Part shown: piece by piece, positions 50,961 through 63,399 of the stretch
Position numbering within the stretch: the stretch's first letter is position 1
How the letters are laid out: every line of letters begins with the position of its first letter
Assembly: GCA_003640385.1 (NCBI GenBank)
Contig: RCAB01000030.1
Coordinates: 62,001-126,000, forward strand
Direction: 5' to 3'
Source of the DNA: Setaria digitata
Lineage: Eukaryota > Nematoda > Chromadorea > Rhabditida > Setariidae
DNA length: 64,000 nucleotides
Made by a program: the position numbers and the translations under genes
The notes under the pieces: generated by a model
What the model was told of the DNA's origin: nothing
The model's input: only the letters and a program-made list of their open reading frames with translations
Database searches by the model: none

Positions 50961-53715
50961 ATGACAGAATCGGACAATGCATCAGTATCATTTGCAATAT
51001 GTCGAATATGTCATAGTGGAGAACATTCGATAGCGTATGACAAATCAAGAACTGTTGGCGAGCCGTTAATATCGCCCTGTTTCTGCAGGTAACAGAATCC
51101 TTTCTTTCATTCATGCCTTCTGTATCAACACTTCCACCATTTATTTTTCCATAATTTGACTTATCAGTTCAGCACTTGCCAACTTTTAACAGTACTATAA
51201 ATTTAACTCATCGGTCCTTCTCTTTGTCGGTTCATTGAGTGAAAAATGCTTCGAAATGATTTGAAATAAGTCCCGAAAACGAAGCATTTAGCCATTCCTC
51301 GGCATAACTGTAACCTGTTTGAGCTTTGTTATTTGGGAAAGGTTGAACTCTTTCAAAGTAGCACTTTTTCTCAGAACTGACTAATTATTCCAAGCAATTA
51401 ATTAGCACTTCACGGAAATGATCATTTAGAGGAACGATAGGCTTGTATCATCGAAGTTGTTTGGAGCGTTGGCTAGAATCGTCCAGTAGAAGGACATGCG
51501 AAATTTGTCACTTTACTTATCAAACTACAAGGTAATGAGACACCTCCAACTTTTTCTGTGAAGAAATAGAATTGACAGCTATCCTACAATCAATTCATCA
51601 CTGTCTTTAATTTTTTAGGACAAATTCCAATATTATCTAGCAATTACTCCTGTATCAAAATCTGATAGCAAAGTTAATCAGCAACTGAAAAAGGATAAAG
51701 ACTCACACCACTAATACTAATGCTATATCAATTCATTGAAGAAAATAAATAAAGTTAGTTTGAAGCAGTAACGGAAAACGTATGCAGTGGTGCTCCTTGA
51801 TAGAAGGCTTTCCAAATTAACTAAAGACTTGAAAATTATCGCCTTTACTAGTTCGGCAGCTAGCATCTCAAATCTTTGACAACTTTAGAGCTAATTTCAA
51901 ATTAAAATGAATTAATATCCTATTAANTTAAAGACTTGAAAATTATCGCCTTTACTAGTTCGGCAGCTAGCATCTCAAGTCTTTGACAACTTTAGAGCTA
52001 ATTTCAAATTAAAATGAATTAATATCCTATTAAAATGCATAAAATAACAAGATCATTAGGTTCCCCTGAATTTTACAGACGATACCGCACCTTTTGCGAA
52101 TTTATCATCAGAAGGGACTGTCAGTTGGAGCGTCGTAATCTAGTTGTTGATATTACTTGTTTTGTGTTCTTGACACCAATCGTTATCGGTTGTATCATAC
52201 TTTGTTTTTCATCATCGGCAGCACAAACAAGGGGATTCCGGCTATGGAGTAGTACCGCAGGATGTCAAGCTATCAGTTTGCTTTTTTTTCGTTTCTTTAA
52301 AAAATTAGGCAAGAAAAGATATTGCAAAATGATTTCTTCATTTGGAAAGTAGGCAGACATCTAGAAAGATCAACCGAACGCATAAACTTTGTCGTCTTTT
52401 CATTAAAACAAGTGATATGATAATAGTACAACACATAAACCTAATTCAAATTGCTCTTAGTATAAACATCTCTGTTGGATGCTTCAATCTATATTGCTCT
52501 AATTTTATACTTATATATATACATGCAGGCTTGTTGATATTATCAGCAGTGTTATCAGTGACATATCTTGTATGGGTTGTTATTACTATTGTATTTCACA
52601 TCAAAACCTACCTTGACTGGCGCATTCATAATGAGGCAAGCATAGTTCAATACCAAATGAAAATTTGCTTGGTTTATTGGTTAGCAAAGCATGGATGGTG
52701 TTTCATGCTAACTGATTTAGAGTTTTGGAAATTTTTTAGCACTTAAAAAATAAGGCAAAATGATTGATTCTGTCCAAAATAAGATTAAAATTTAATCAAT
52801 AGACGTTGGACAGCTTCAACTTAAGAATGTTTTTCAATTTTTTCTTAGAATTTAGAAATTTCGGAGTTTTTTGAAATAAAGTTCAGTCATATCAGAGTTG
52901 AGTATGAGAGTTGCAGGAAGTATTTGTGGTCGATCAGCAATTAACAAGCACATCGAAAACTTTTAGTGCAGTTAGGAAATACCAGGGAGCTAGACGTCAG
53001 ATGTCCGCGGTAAATTTTGACATCTTGATTAGAAAAGAATGGAGGTCAAAGGTCAATTTGTGGGTTCTTTTTCACAGATCGAGAGTATTATTGCAGAACA
53101 TTGCTACTCCTTAGGCTATACTTTATCGGAATGGTTGTAAATTTTATGGAAAATTCTACACTTAATTGATTTGTTTTTATTTTACTTAAATTTAAGATGC
53201 GCTTGTTGTGCTTCGACTTGCGCACTTTGCTACACGACTTATTCAGAAAAGATTTAAGTAGAACAACTACGAATGATGCAAATCCAGGTAGTTTAGCTGC
53301 GAGCTTTATGAGTTTAGCTAATTTTGATAATCTGGATAGTGGTGAACAAGGGAGCATTGCAATACTGAAAATTATTCATTTAGCTTAATTATAAAAACCA
53401 TTCTATCTTCTTCAAGCAGTATTATCTTACTATCTAATAAATAATTGTTACCTAATTTTTTCAGTTCATCCTAACTCTGCGACACATGGAAGGCAGGGAA
53501 GTATCATATCAAGTAATGAGTTAAATATAAGTTATGACGATTTTGTTCGCCATCTGCATCCGGAAGACAGTTCCATCCATCTGATCGGTCCATCCCAATA
53601 TAAGATGGCTTCAACTCCTGTTCTCAGTACAAAAGTAACCACACATCTGCAAATCTTCGAATATCCTTCCGTCAATTCTGCGATACCTGAAACTCCACGC
53701 AGTTCAATGCAGTAG
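50961..53715 (+). CDS. MARCH2/3-like membrane RING-CH E3 ubiquitin ligase
   Basis: Endomembrane ubiquitin ligase that marks membrane cargo for sorting. Exons 50961-51088, 51430-51531, 52079-52248, 52529-52635, 52917-53009, 53197-53287 and 53465-53715 (TAG) give 313 residues, phases consistent. The RING-CH (C4HC3) finger covers about residues 14-73: CRICHSG ... [20 protein letters not shown] ... CEICHF. Two membrane helices follow near 98-119 ([19 protein letters not shown]) and 134-156 ([20 protein letters not shown]), then the short conserved YLDWRIHNE, as in MARCH2/3. A longer Ser/Thr-rich C-terminal tail of about 140 residues goes beyond vertebrate MARCH2/3. The intron after 52635 uses a GC donor (GCAAGC). 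The exon 3 donor could be 52248 or 52251. Exons 5 and 6 are less certain than the rest. Confidence 0.82.
51823..52033 (+). repeat. 104-bp direct duplication across a single N in an intron
   Basis: Bases 51823-51926 recur at 51930-52033 with essentially one mismatch (CTCAAATC versus CTCAAGTC), with N at 51927. It is in intron 2 of the RING-CH gene and does not touch an exon. Same signature as the joins at 16910 and 18034. Confidence 0.9.
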
Positions 53716-55348
53716 CACTACCAATCTAAAGAAAAAGACAATTCTCAACCATGAATAATCAACAGCCATTTGCTTTTCTTGCTATTCATTTAGAATATTT
53801 ATCAATTGCTCAAAATCACGATAAAAATTCATAAGATTACTGCTACAAATTAAAAATTAATTTATCAGTGCAAGTGATAATTGTAAATGTATCAGTGGCT
53901 AATACTGATTGATGGATTTGAACTGTGGTTATTTGTAATTCTGAACGAAATAATGTCTTCATCTCAGGCATGGTATTGTTATGAAATACCAGACCTTTTC
54001 ATATCATATGAATATTGTGTGTTAATAAGGCAGAATGTATCTATTTTTTATTGCCTTTTTTTAAGTTAGTAATTAAACTTAGATTTCATAGTTACAGTTA
54101 CCGTATTAAGCACAATCAGGAAAATTTGGGTTATGATGATTAATTTGGTTCTGATACGGCAGTGGTCGATAGACTACAGTACCATCACAGGAATATTGCA
54201 ACAAGTCTGTGAGGTTTTTAACATTCTTGAGAGGATACTATAAATGTTAAAGCATTTATTTGAATGTCACTTCTTCTAATACTTCAAGCAACATCAAAAC
54301 CCATTCTATGCAGAAATAATAGTTTCTTAACAGGGAATCAGGAAGATTTCCAACCAACAACGCATTGTGTTTTGTAATTCTTAGCTTGCTTAAGATTCTT
54401 TTCTATCCTAGAAGTAATGGGAATTGAATATTAATTTTCTAAATGAGTAGGCTTCAACAGCAATTCATTTTCTTTCTATTTATATTCCTTTGAAGTCGAC
54501 TTTTATCAAACTATTTAAATGCCTGACTCTACTAAATGCTAGTCTTATTTTCTTAGTTGTACTATTCTACCTGCTTATTGTGTTATAACAATAAAAAAGC
54601 AACCGAACTTGTGAAATCTGCATTTTTTTAAACAAAAGTTGTCCGATGCGATTGATTATTGTCGACAGATACTTTATACCTTTAATTCTATTTAAATCGT
54701 TTAGCCGAGATGCCTAATAATGCGATGAAATGCGTAGAAAAAATTTATGCACCCAATCACTCTTATAGTGAAGTAAATAGTTAGAAAAATTCAAGAACTG
54801 AGGTGAAGTTGTTCAACAGTGATTGAGAGAAGTGATTTATAAATGAGAAATGATGCATATATTCAAGAACAAAAAAGAACATAAAGTCAAGTATTTTGCT
54901 AAGCGATCGAGAAAGCCATGGATTAAATGAAATAAAATCTATTTCATTTCTCGAGAGAAATGAATTCGCAATTTGCTTGCGAACATATTTAAATGTTTAC
55001 ACTCAAAAAACAGGATTTTTATTTACAAGAGCATTAGAGACAATAAAAATCCTTCATTTCAATTTTAATCATTGCTTCTTTGAGTTTGGCTAGTCTAGTT
55101 GCCAATTTTTTAATATTTCCGAAGGTTTTGTTCAAAAGAAAATGAACTGACTAGAAAACTAACCACACATGCAAAATTTAGATATATTCTTAGATATATA
55201 TAACAAATATTATATATATATAATATTTGTTTAAAATTTTATATATAAATAATAAAACCAAACGATCACAGAAAGAAGTTCAATTTTCTCATAATATAGA
55301 TATTAATTTCTGGCATAGATTTTGCAAATCGGAAAGTTCGGTACACTT
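53716..55348. other. Intergenic AT-rich region
   Basis: No exon recognised. It includes a perfect 30-bp palindrome at 55202-55231. Open frames at 53887-54069, 54896-55093 and 55227-55421 are short and without motifs. Confidence 0.5.
55202..55231. repeat. Perfect 30-bp AT-rich palindrome
   Basis: The 30 bases equal their own reverse complement, with arms beginning AACAAATATTATATA. It could extrude as a cruciform or fold as an RNA hairpin. A second palindrome with a related core lies at 60577-60608. Confidence 0.8.
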
Positions 55349-56107
55349 TCATATTTCAATCGATTGTTCCGTAACCAATAATTTTTTGCCTTTCAACCTG
55401 AAATCTAAAATAATTGAATAAAATAAACTCGTAGATTTCAAATAAAGTAAGAAAAACTACCTCCCAACACTTTTTTAACTTCCTCTATGATCCATAAAAT
55501 TTTTTTGCTTATTGAATTTAAGTTTCAAATTGAAAAGTTCAGGAATAGTTTGAAAATAGCGATTTACAAAATAAGCAATTGATTTTCAGATAAATCCATT
55601 ACAGATTGCACTGAATCAATAAGTCTGCTTGAGAATTATATTTGACATTGTTGTGCATAAACCGATTGATTTTGTAATTTTTTATGGGTAACCTGGAAGA
55701 GGAATGATAAATTTTGAGGAAAAGTCTGTTCCTATCGAAAGGTCGGCACGGTGCTGCCGGTTGGAATCCATCAACTACTTTCGTATGATTTGCATCCAGT
55801 ATATAAGAAAGCGGCATGTGACAGAGAGCTTGTTCTGTAATTATTATCAGTAGTGATAAAGAATCATTTAGTGCTTTCCATATATTCCAATCTTGTTCTT
55901 ACAATTTTTTGCAATGTAATAGTTATATAATTTCCTTTTATTATGAATAGAGTCGATTAAAAATTTTCTGTATCTAAGAGTAATTTGAAACTTGTTCAAT
56001 TGTACCCGTTTAGAAAGTACTTGCTCACTTGACATAACCGTGGCAGGAAACATAAATGTTATTAGCGATAAAATCACCGGATTCATTAGATGCGACATAT
56101 GCGTCAA
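55349..56107 (-). CDS. Possible small secreted protein (tentative three-exon model)
   Basis: Minus-strand ATG at 56107 starts a signal-peptide-like segment (HLMNPVILSLITFMFPATVM). A good GTGAGC donor follows at 56028, with phase 1. The next exon, 55693-55834, has a clean ATTACAG acceptor and codes for QALCHMPLSYILDANHTKVV followed by DGFQPAAPC, ending at a GTTACC donor. A short terminal exon at 55349-55397 keeps phase and ends in TGA. The product would be 89 residues with few cysteines. No family is recognised. The signal exon is better supported than the last exon; the whole could be part of a longer gene with the open frames just upstream. Confidence 0.3.
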
Positions 56108-56215
56108 CTTCTAGGATTATTTTATTAGACAGATTTGCTCTTGTTCTGAGTTTGTACGATTAACGAATTAGGAAAGCAGCTATACTTAGCAACACTCCAA
56201 ATCAGTGCTGAGCTG

Positions 56216-57483
56216 CTATAGCAACCGGGCTACAGTAACCTTCTGTTTGTCATAGCTTTTGATGTATTGGTGGTAGTTAGTAAGCAATCGCTTTCCTACA
56301 GTCGATTTGCAAATATCAATTGGATTTTGCTGTTGCGTTGAGTACGGTAAATGAAATGAGATGCTATCTGACAGATTTAAATGTAGAAAATCCCTCTTCT
56401 GACCCAACAAATAGTACAGAAAAGTTATTGCAGCCGTGAAGCACACCTGAAATAATTGCCTAGTTTACTGAGTAGGCAGAAAACTCTCCTTTTAAAACTA
56501 TATTCTCTGGAAGTTTTGAAAATTTTGAGGAAATTCTTACTGACCGAATTGCCTTCTTTAGTGAGTACATAGTCATTAACTTGCAGCTGCTTTGTAGTTT
56601 TTGTTCTGTTCGGTATAATTATCATTATGTCACTAGCGCAATAATGGACAACTGGATAATAGTAAACTGGTACTTCCGGTGCCACCGATTGTTACTGCTG
56701 CTTCACGACAGGTATTTCTTACAATTCCTGCTAAGAGGAACAGTTGATTTAAGTAAGTATGAATGCAGTGAATATGGAAAATTCGATAATATCCTATTAT
56801 TAGTGACAAGAAAAAAAAACAATAAAATTCATAGATCAAAAGGTAGTTTAAAAAAAAATTAGAAAGTGCAAAAAGGACTAACTTTTCATTCTCTCACACT
56901 TTCAACCGAGGTATCAGCCGTTGAGTATAAATCCGCGAGAAATGTTGACAGTTGGACAGAAAAACCATCCTTGCTCATCTTTCCTTCCTGACGATAATAC
57001 ATACAAACGGAATGGCAGATTGAAGAAATGTTTCTTGGAACAAATTTATTAACTTTCTACTCTTGCCCTACTAAAAATAGGCCCATTTCGAGTTCTGTAA
57101 AAACGATTGATCGCTCATTTACCATGACGGAATAGCACACCTGAGGGAAGCAGCTCTTCAAGTCGAAACGGAATGTGAGATAAGTTGCATGTTGGCATAA
57201 AAGTTTTGTCAACTTACATTGGATAAGACACTCTGCTGATAGAATTATAAACTGTTGCAATTATCACTAAGATAAAATTCCATTTGTTTTCAGATTTGAA
57301 AGAGTAACTGAAGATTAGATAATTAAATTTTGCAGTGAGTAGTATGACAGGTTTGACGGCTATGGTAGGTTTATTAAGTTTTGCAAGTTTTTGTTTAAAG
57401 AAAAAAAATGAAATTTTAACTGTCGCTGGAATGAAATTAAGGACCAGATATAAGGTGGGAGCAACCCACAGATCATTTTTCAT
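56216..57483 (-). other. Unresolved possible minus-strand exons
   Basis: Several open stretches are flanked by splice-like sites but I could not join them into one gene. Examples: a hydrophobic start at 57483 (WVAPTLYLVLNFIPATV), similar to the signal segment at 56107; a stretch near 56950-57020 reading NLPFRLYVLSSGRKDEQGWF; one ending at a GTCAGT donor near 56548 (VNDYVLTKEGNS); and one from a TTTCAG acceptor near 56446 reading VCFTAAITFLYYLLGQKRD, with a stop at 56216. They may represent a small gene or a duplicated pair, or be partly chance. Confidence 0.22.
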
Positions 57484-59794
57484 TATTTTTCATTGATCAG
57501 TTTTGTTACTAAGATTTATTTCACTGATCATACTGATACTAAATCAGTTCCACATGCAAAACTCAGTTATTTTTTTCTAAGTCTTCCAGTTAACAGTGAA
57601 AAATTCAGCAAATTTCTGTACTGTCTCGTATCCTGTTAACATTACTCCCTTTCCGTTTCATTGCTACTGTTCAGTGCTATTTCTGAGTCCATTAATTTAG
57701 TTCTTGTAGTTATAAACATATATTCAAATGAAGCAATATTTTTTTAAGCTCCAGTTAGATTGTTTTTTGGTTATCCATTTAAAGTATCTTCTGCAAAAAA
57801 AAAGCATTAAAATTACATACTTTCAAAACAAAAAGTAAGATATACCGAACTCTGCCAATTTGTGTAAAAAATTGAACATAAATTTAGCTTTCAACGACAC
57901 ATTAAAAAATTTTTTTTCTTTTGGATTTTATAACTTGAAACAATCCTAATTTTCTTTTATATTTAGAAAAAAAAAAAAGTATAATCAAAAACTACGGATG
58001 GATGACTATCATTGCAATGTTTAAATCATTATTTAAAAAAAAAAATTCGATAAATTTAGCTCAAAAAAATGTCGAAAAACCAGAGTAAAAACTCTATGGT
58101 ATCGAAAATGTTTCATAAATTTCGCAGTTTAAATGAAGACTGTAAAAATGATTCGGAAAAGTCTTTTCTTTTTATATTATCTTTTAGCTTTATTTGCTTT
58201 ATTTCTGCGGTACTGATAACGCAACAACAATACTGCCATTTATGATTAATGCCTTAGTTTCCTGCATATTACGAATGTGACATTTTTGTTCCATTCAGTG
58301 ATTAGCATTATCATCACTTTTCGAGTGGACACAATAAACTAGTGATGCTATCAGTGAAATTGATGTACTATTTGAACATCTGTGCAGCTGATGTTTGGTC
58401 ATTTTTGAAAGATTCTAATTAACGGATTTTTTTTTCACTAGATTTCGGTTATTTATCTTTCCACACCGTATTCACTAACATTTCTCCAAACTTCATAAAC
58501 CATTGTAAAAAACCTGTCGTAAGCAATCACATCAAATATGATAGAATATTTCTGCTAGGAGCAAGAACTGAAGTCTGAGCAGTAGGCATATAAATTTTTC
58601 TTTTGATCAGCTTCTTTCAGCAACTGCAAACGAATTCTGAGTTACAATATGTGCAGAAAAAGTTAAATCATTGTTATAGAGTTGACAACACACTGCATTC
58701 TTTGTCCGTCCTTCCAAAATTAATCGTTTGCTCGGAATACGTCATTTCAGTGATTAAATTTCCTATCATTATTTACAGGACATGAAACAACAAGAATTAA
58801 CAATTTAGTAATACGGTTGCGAGTCCATTTTGGTAAACTTCAGTAATGCATGATGTCTTTTTGTAGAAGAGTTCGTTATGTTTGGACAGTTTAATGAACG
58901 GGTGAAAACTGTTCTAATTAAGCAAAAAATATGAAATCATAGTCATCACAATTGTACTCAACATTCTGCAGACAGTGGAAATCTGTCACTAACATAAATA
59001 CACTATCTTTACGCTCACGACGTACGAAATTATAACTCACATCTGTGTTTACATTTATAGTAGCATATAAAACATCACAGGTTCACAAACTTCCGATGCA
59101 GTTGCAAAGCTTTGAAAGCTAAGAAATAAGGTTAAATATAATACATCAGATAAACGCCTACTTCTCATTCAGATCTATCAAATTTTTATTTCAAAATAAT
59201 CCCTGCTAAAAGAAATTAGTCTTTCCTCTCCTTCGTTTCTGCAAGTAGATTCATAACAATTTTTATTTATCGATTTGTTAAACTTCTATGTTAAGGTCTC
59301 TTAATTCATGCAAGAACATCTTTGCACAAAATCATCATTTAGAAAATTAAGAGAAAATAAAAGGGAAGAATAAAAGCATGTGGATCAGAATTTCTAAGAA
59401 GACAACTAAGGTTGTTCTGATACTTTCTCACTTTTTCCAGAAAAAAAAAAAATGAACATTCACCTCCTAAAATATTTAAGATTATTGAAAAATGATTTTA
59501 GAAGGTCTTAACTGAATCATCTCAATGTATTCCGTAATCACTTTAAATTTTCCCTTATATCTTTTCTAAACGTTCAACTTATTTCCAAAATGGTAAGTTA
59601 ATATATTGATCTAAAATATCTTCTGATTTAACATACTCTTCCAAACTCTTTATAGTAAGGTTAAACATAAAACTAGCTCCAATTTCCAACAAATTCCTGT
59701 AGTATTTGGTAAGTTTATGAAAAACTAAATTAAAATACCAATGATATGCAAATGCAAGGAAAAATCCTGAAAAAACCTGAAAAATTAATGATTT
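57484..59794. other. Intergenic AT-rich region
   Basis: About 2.3 kb with many A and T tracts and no supported exon. It lies between the unresolved minus-strand exons and the 3' end of SMC2, so it includes the SMC2 3' UTR on its right side. Confidence 0.5.
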
Positions 59795-62700
59795 TTATTC
59801 TTTTCGTCTTTTCCTAGGAATATTACTGTCATTTTCTTTTTCAATACCACGTATTTCCATCGGTTCATCGATAACCCACTGATCCTTATTTTCGGTACGG
59901 ATTACTGTAGACGTGCCATCAACAAACCGAGTTTTGAAAAGTACATTTGCATGATTGAACATTCCATCCTTCAGCGACACAATTATGAACTAGAATTACA
60001 AAACAAGAAATACAACACAAGAAGTGCACCTTACCACATCAATGTGTTGCAAAGTCATGAAGAAAAAACTATAAAAGAGAATAAGCAAGCAAAGCTACGG
60101 AAACCTAGAAAATTACTGGGGATTCTTCAATCCGAACTTAATTTTTATCTTATGCTCTTATACCTTTTCAATGCTTTAATTCCATCTTTTTCCTCCTTTC
60201 CTTCAGAACCTTTAATGGGAAGATACCTGTGATTCTTTGAAATGTGTTTTGATCATCGCGCCAATATTTTGAGTGTGTGACAAATCAAGCGCGGCATCTA
60301 CTTCATCCAGAATGTAAATTGGAGCAGGTTTGAACTTCAGCATTGCCAACACTAGTGATAGAGCCACTAAAGAACGCTGACCTAAAATAAGATGAAAATT
60401 TATGAAATATAAAAACTAGTTTTGCTCCGCAGAGTAATTTCGATAAGGCAGGGTAAAAGTTTTGTATAGAACGTTAAAATTAAGTATCCCTATAACAAAT
60501 TTCAACATAGTTTGACAAATAATACAGCAAACAAGAAAGAAAAAGTATTTTTCAAGGACTGACTTAAATGCAAATTTCAGTTAATATTATATATATAATA
60601 TTAACTGATATAATATTAAATTTATTTATTTATTTTTGATATATATATATCAAAGAAAAAATATATATCATATATATCAAAAAATATATATATATATATA
60701 TATATATATCACAAGGCATAAATAAATCAAGTGATAAAAGTTTTTCCAAAAGGGATATAACTTTTCGAAACAAATCAAAATATTTCAAAGCCGAATGTGA
60801 ATATAGTAAAAAAAATTAAAAAATGCTGACCACCACTTAGTTCGCCTAACGAATCTTTCCATTTGTTTCTAAAAGCGACTTTTACCTCCAAACCACCTAG
60901 TGCTGAAGTGGCACCGACAGGGGGTTCCAATTTTGCACTTGTTCCGGGCAATAACGTAGAAAAAATATTACCGAAGTCCTGGAAGAGAGAAAACCTTTTT
61001 TTTTGTGGAATGAATTTGAATTAAATTTGGAAAAATTAATGCTCGTCTGCAAACAGATCCTGAGAAATAACTTTAAGAGAAAAATGAATCCTTCAGAATT
61101 ACTTGCCCGTTTAGGGTTTTTGCAACTATTTCTTACGTGATCTAAAAGTTATAATGCAGAATTTAATGCACTCACTCGATTTACTTTCTCATGAGCTTTA
61201 ATAATTTCATTTTTCTTCTTGATATCCAATTTTTCGATTGCATCTAGCAATTTAGCTTTATCATTCATCAGCTGTTCCATTTTCGCTTCCAGCTGTCGAC
61301 ACTGTAACGCAAAATGTAACCAGCTTCGAACAGGATACCATGTTGGCTCAGAATTTGTAGCAATTTAAAAATCCGAATTCTGCCTAGAGTTCCCAGTACT
61401 TACTTGACTTTGAATCCTATAAAAATTTTGAAGTGCACCGTTTGAAAGAAAACGATGGACAATGATTTATATAAAAAAAATAAGGGCTACCTGCTCTTCT
61501 GCAGTTCCTAACATATTCATCGCCTTTGCATTGATACTTCTTTCTAGTGCATGTTTTCGAGTGGTCCTATCCTCCAATTCTTTCTGTCCCTTTTCGATTG
61601 AATAGTCAGTAAAATCATAAGCAGTACCAGTTTGACCAAAGTGATGCTTTTCTTCCATAATCCAGTTATGTTGTTTCTCCAGTCTAACTGCCTACAATTT
61701 CATGACATACCTTCCAATATCCAAAAGGTCAGACAAAAAATGTAAAAAATATTCATCAGAAAACAAACTCTTTTAGAGCAATCTTCCACGTTTTTTTTCA
61801 TGTCCTGGATGTCCTTCTGCAGTTGCTCTTTCTTAAGGTCAGATTCTTTCAGACTTTTCTTAAGTGCATTTACTGTTTCTACTACAGAGCGCATATATGC
61901 ATCACGCTCCCGCATCTTTTCCGTGAATTTCTGCATTTCTTTTTTCGCCTCTTCAGCTGCTTCCTAAAATTCACAAGGGCAGAAATCAAAAACTTTTACA
62001 ATCCGTTTCAAATAAAAACTTTATAAGACTTTACTATTACCCTCTCACAAAAGATAAAGCGTCCGTCACCTTTCAAACACAGGTTCTAATTAGTCGTCTA
62101 ATGTCATCAGAAACAAAAAATTTCCTTGATTCAATTCAAAATTATAATTCACCTTTGCCTTTGCAAAATTTCCTTCCAAAATAGCTATTTTAGCAGCACC
62201 CTTTTCAGTTTCGTTTATGAAACTTGATAATTCTTCTTCGTCTTCAGCAATTGTCTTTTGCAGTGAAGCTATTTCTTCTCTGAATCATGGACATCGATAA
62301 TTACAGCGGCAATAGAAATAGGGAAGCTTGACAGTATTTATGAAGTATATGGCAAGAAATTTTTTGAATAGGGCAAAACCGAAAAAGTGACAAACCTCAA
62401 TGTTTCAAGAGAAACTCTTGCCTTTTCAAAGCTGCTTTTTAAGCTCGACAATTCCTTCTCTGCTGCAACTAAGTCTTTTTGTGCTTCTCTCTTCTCCTTC
62501 TCCTATATTAATAGTAAAATTAAGATTTGTGGTGAAAAACAAACAGTGTTATGATATAAAAGAAAACCGGAAACAACGGTGACAATTCCGACAAAAATCA
62601 CAAGAGTTACGGTAGGTAGATACTTCAACCAATCTTTGATAAACCAATAATAATTATGCTATCTCTCGACTTTGTTCGTTTGGATGAGAGAAAAAAGTAA

Positions 62701-63399
62701 GATCAAAATCTTAAAAATTACACCTGGAATACTTTTTCATTCTTTTTCCGTTCATTCAAAATAGCTATTTTTTCCTCTAGCTGTTTTTGTTCTGCTTGAC
62801 CACTTCCCACTGTCTTTCGATATTGGGGAATTTCCTAAAAAAAATTTTTGTACAATTTTCTTTTATTGTCATTCTCTTTATTCTCTGGTTTTTTCGACTG
62901 ATTTTTTTTCCTTCCGAAGTTCTGTTTTCAAATTTTTCAAATTTTTTTTTTTTTTTTTTCAATTTGTTTTTCTATTCTCGTTATTTCTTCGTTTTTTTTA
63001 GTTCCTCCCTGTGTTAGCTTCGCATACTAGGCAAGAATAATCGTATCCGGCATTTTTGTTTTTCGTTTTTTTTTTTTTTTTTTATGATGATATTTAATAA
63101 CTGTGGAAAAAAAGCCAAAAGTTTAGAAAAAAAAAAGATCAAATTTCAATTTTTTAAGGATAGAGGAATTTGGTAGTTGAAGAGTGAGCAAAAGGTTCTA
63201 CACTTAATATAACCCACACAAGTCAAAAAAATCATTATGAAATTTACTGATTCAATATCCGAGATTTCATTGCGTAAAATCTCAGCAGCGCTATGCTTCA
63301 TGTTATCTTTAATGGCCTGAAGGCGCCTGGAACACTGTCCGTGCTCGCCGCTAAGTTCAATGTACTGTTGTCGAACCGGTGCTAATTCTTTTAGCTGAT
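59795..63399 (-). CDS. mix-1: SMC2 condensin ATPase, C-terminal half (N-terminal part outside window)
   Basis: Core ATPase of condensin, pairing with SMC4 in mitotic chromosome compaction. Minus-strand exons 63248-63399, 62724-62834, 62396-62502, 62153-62279, 61769-61963, 61491-61691, 61176-61301, 60831-60978, 60227-60381 and 59795-59989 (TAA) give about 505 residues, all phases matching; the full protein is about 1,200. The first part is coiled coil (Lys/Glu-rich heptads). The SMC2-type [11 protein letters not shown] and [10 protein letters not shown] segments follow. The ABC signature [20 protein letters not shown] is split by an intron at Gly, and the Walker B region reads [20 protein letters not shown] with the D-loop. 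The last exon has [20 protein letters not shown], which is diagnostic of SMC2, and ends KRRKE. The gene continues beyond the right edge; no exon was seen from 63400 to 64000, so that stretch is probably intron. Confidence 0.95.
60577..60709. repeat. AT-rich palindromes and (TA)n tract in an SMC2 intron
   Basis: A perfect 32-bp palindrome at 60577-60608 (arms TCAGTTAATATTATAT), a perfect 20-bp palindrome at 60635-60654 (TTTGATATATATATATCAAA) and a TA run to about 60709, all within the 60382-60830 intron. The first shares the ATATTATATATA core with the palindrome at 55202. Confidence 0.8.
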
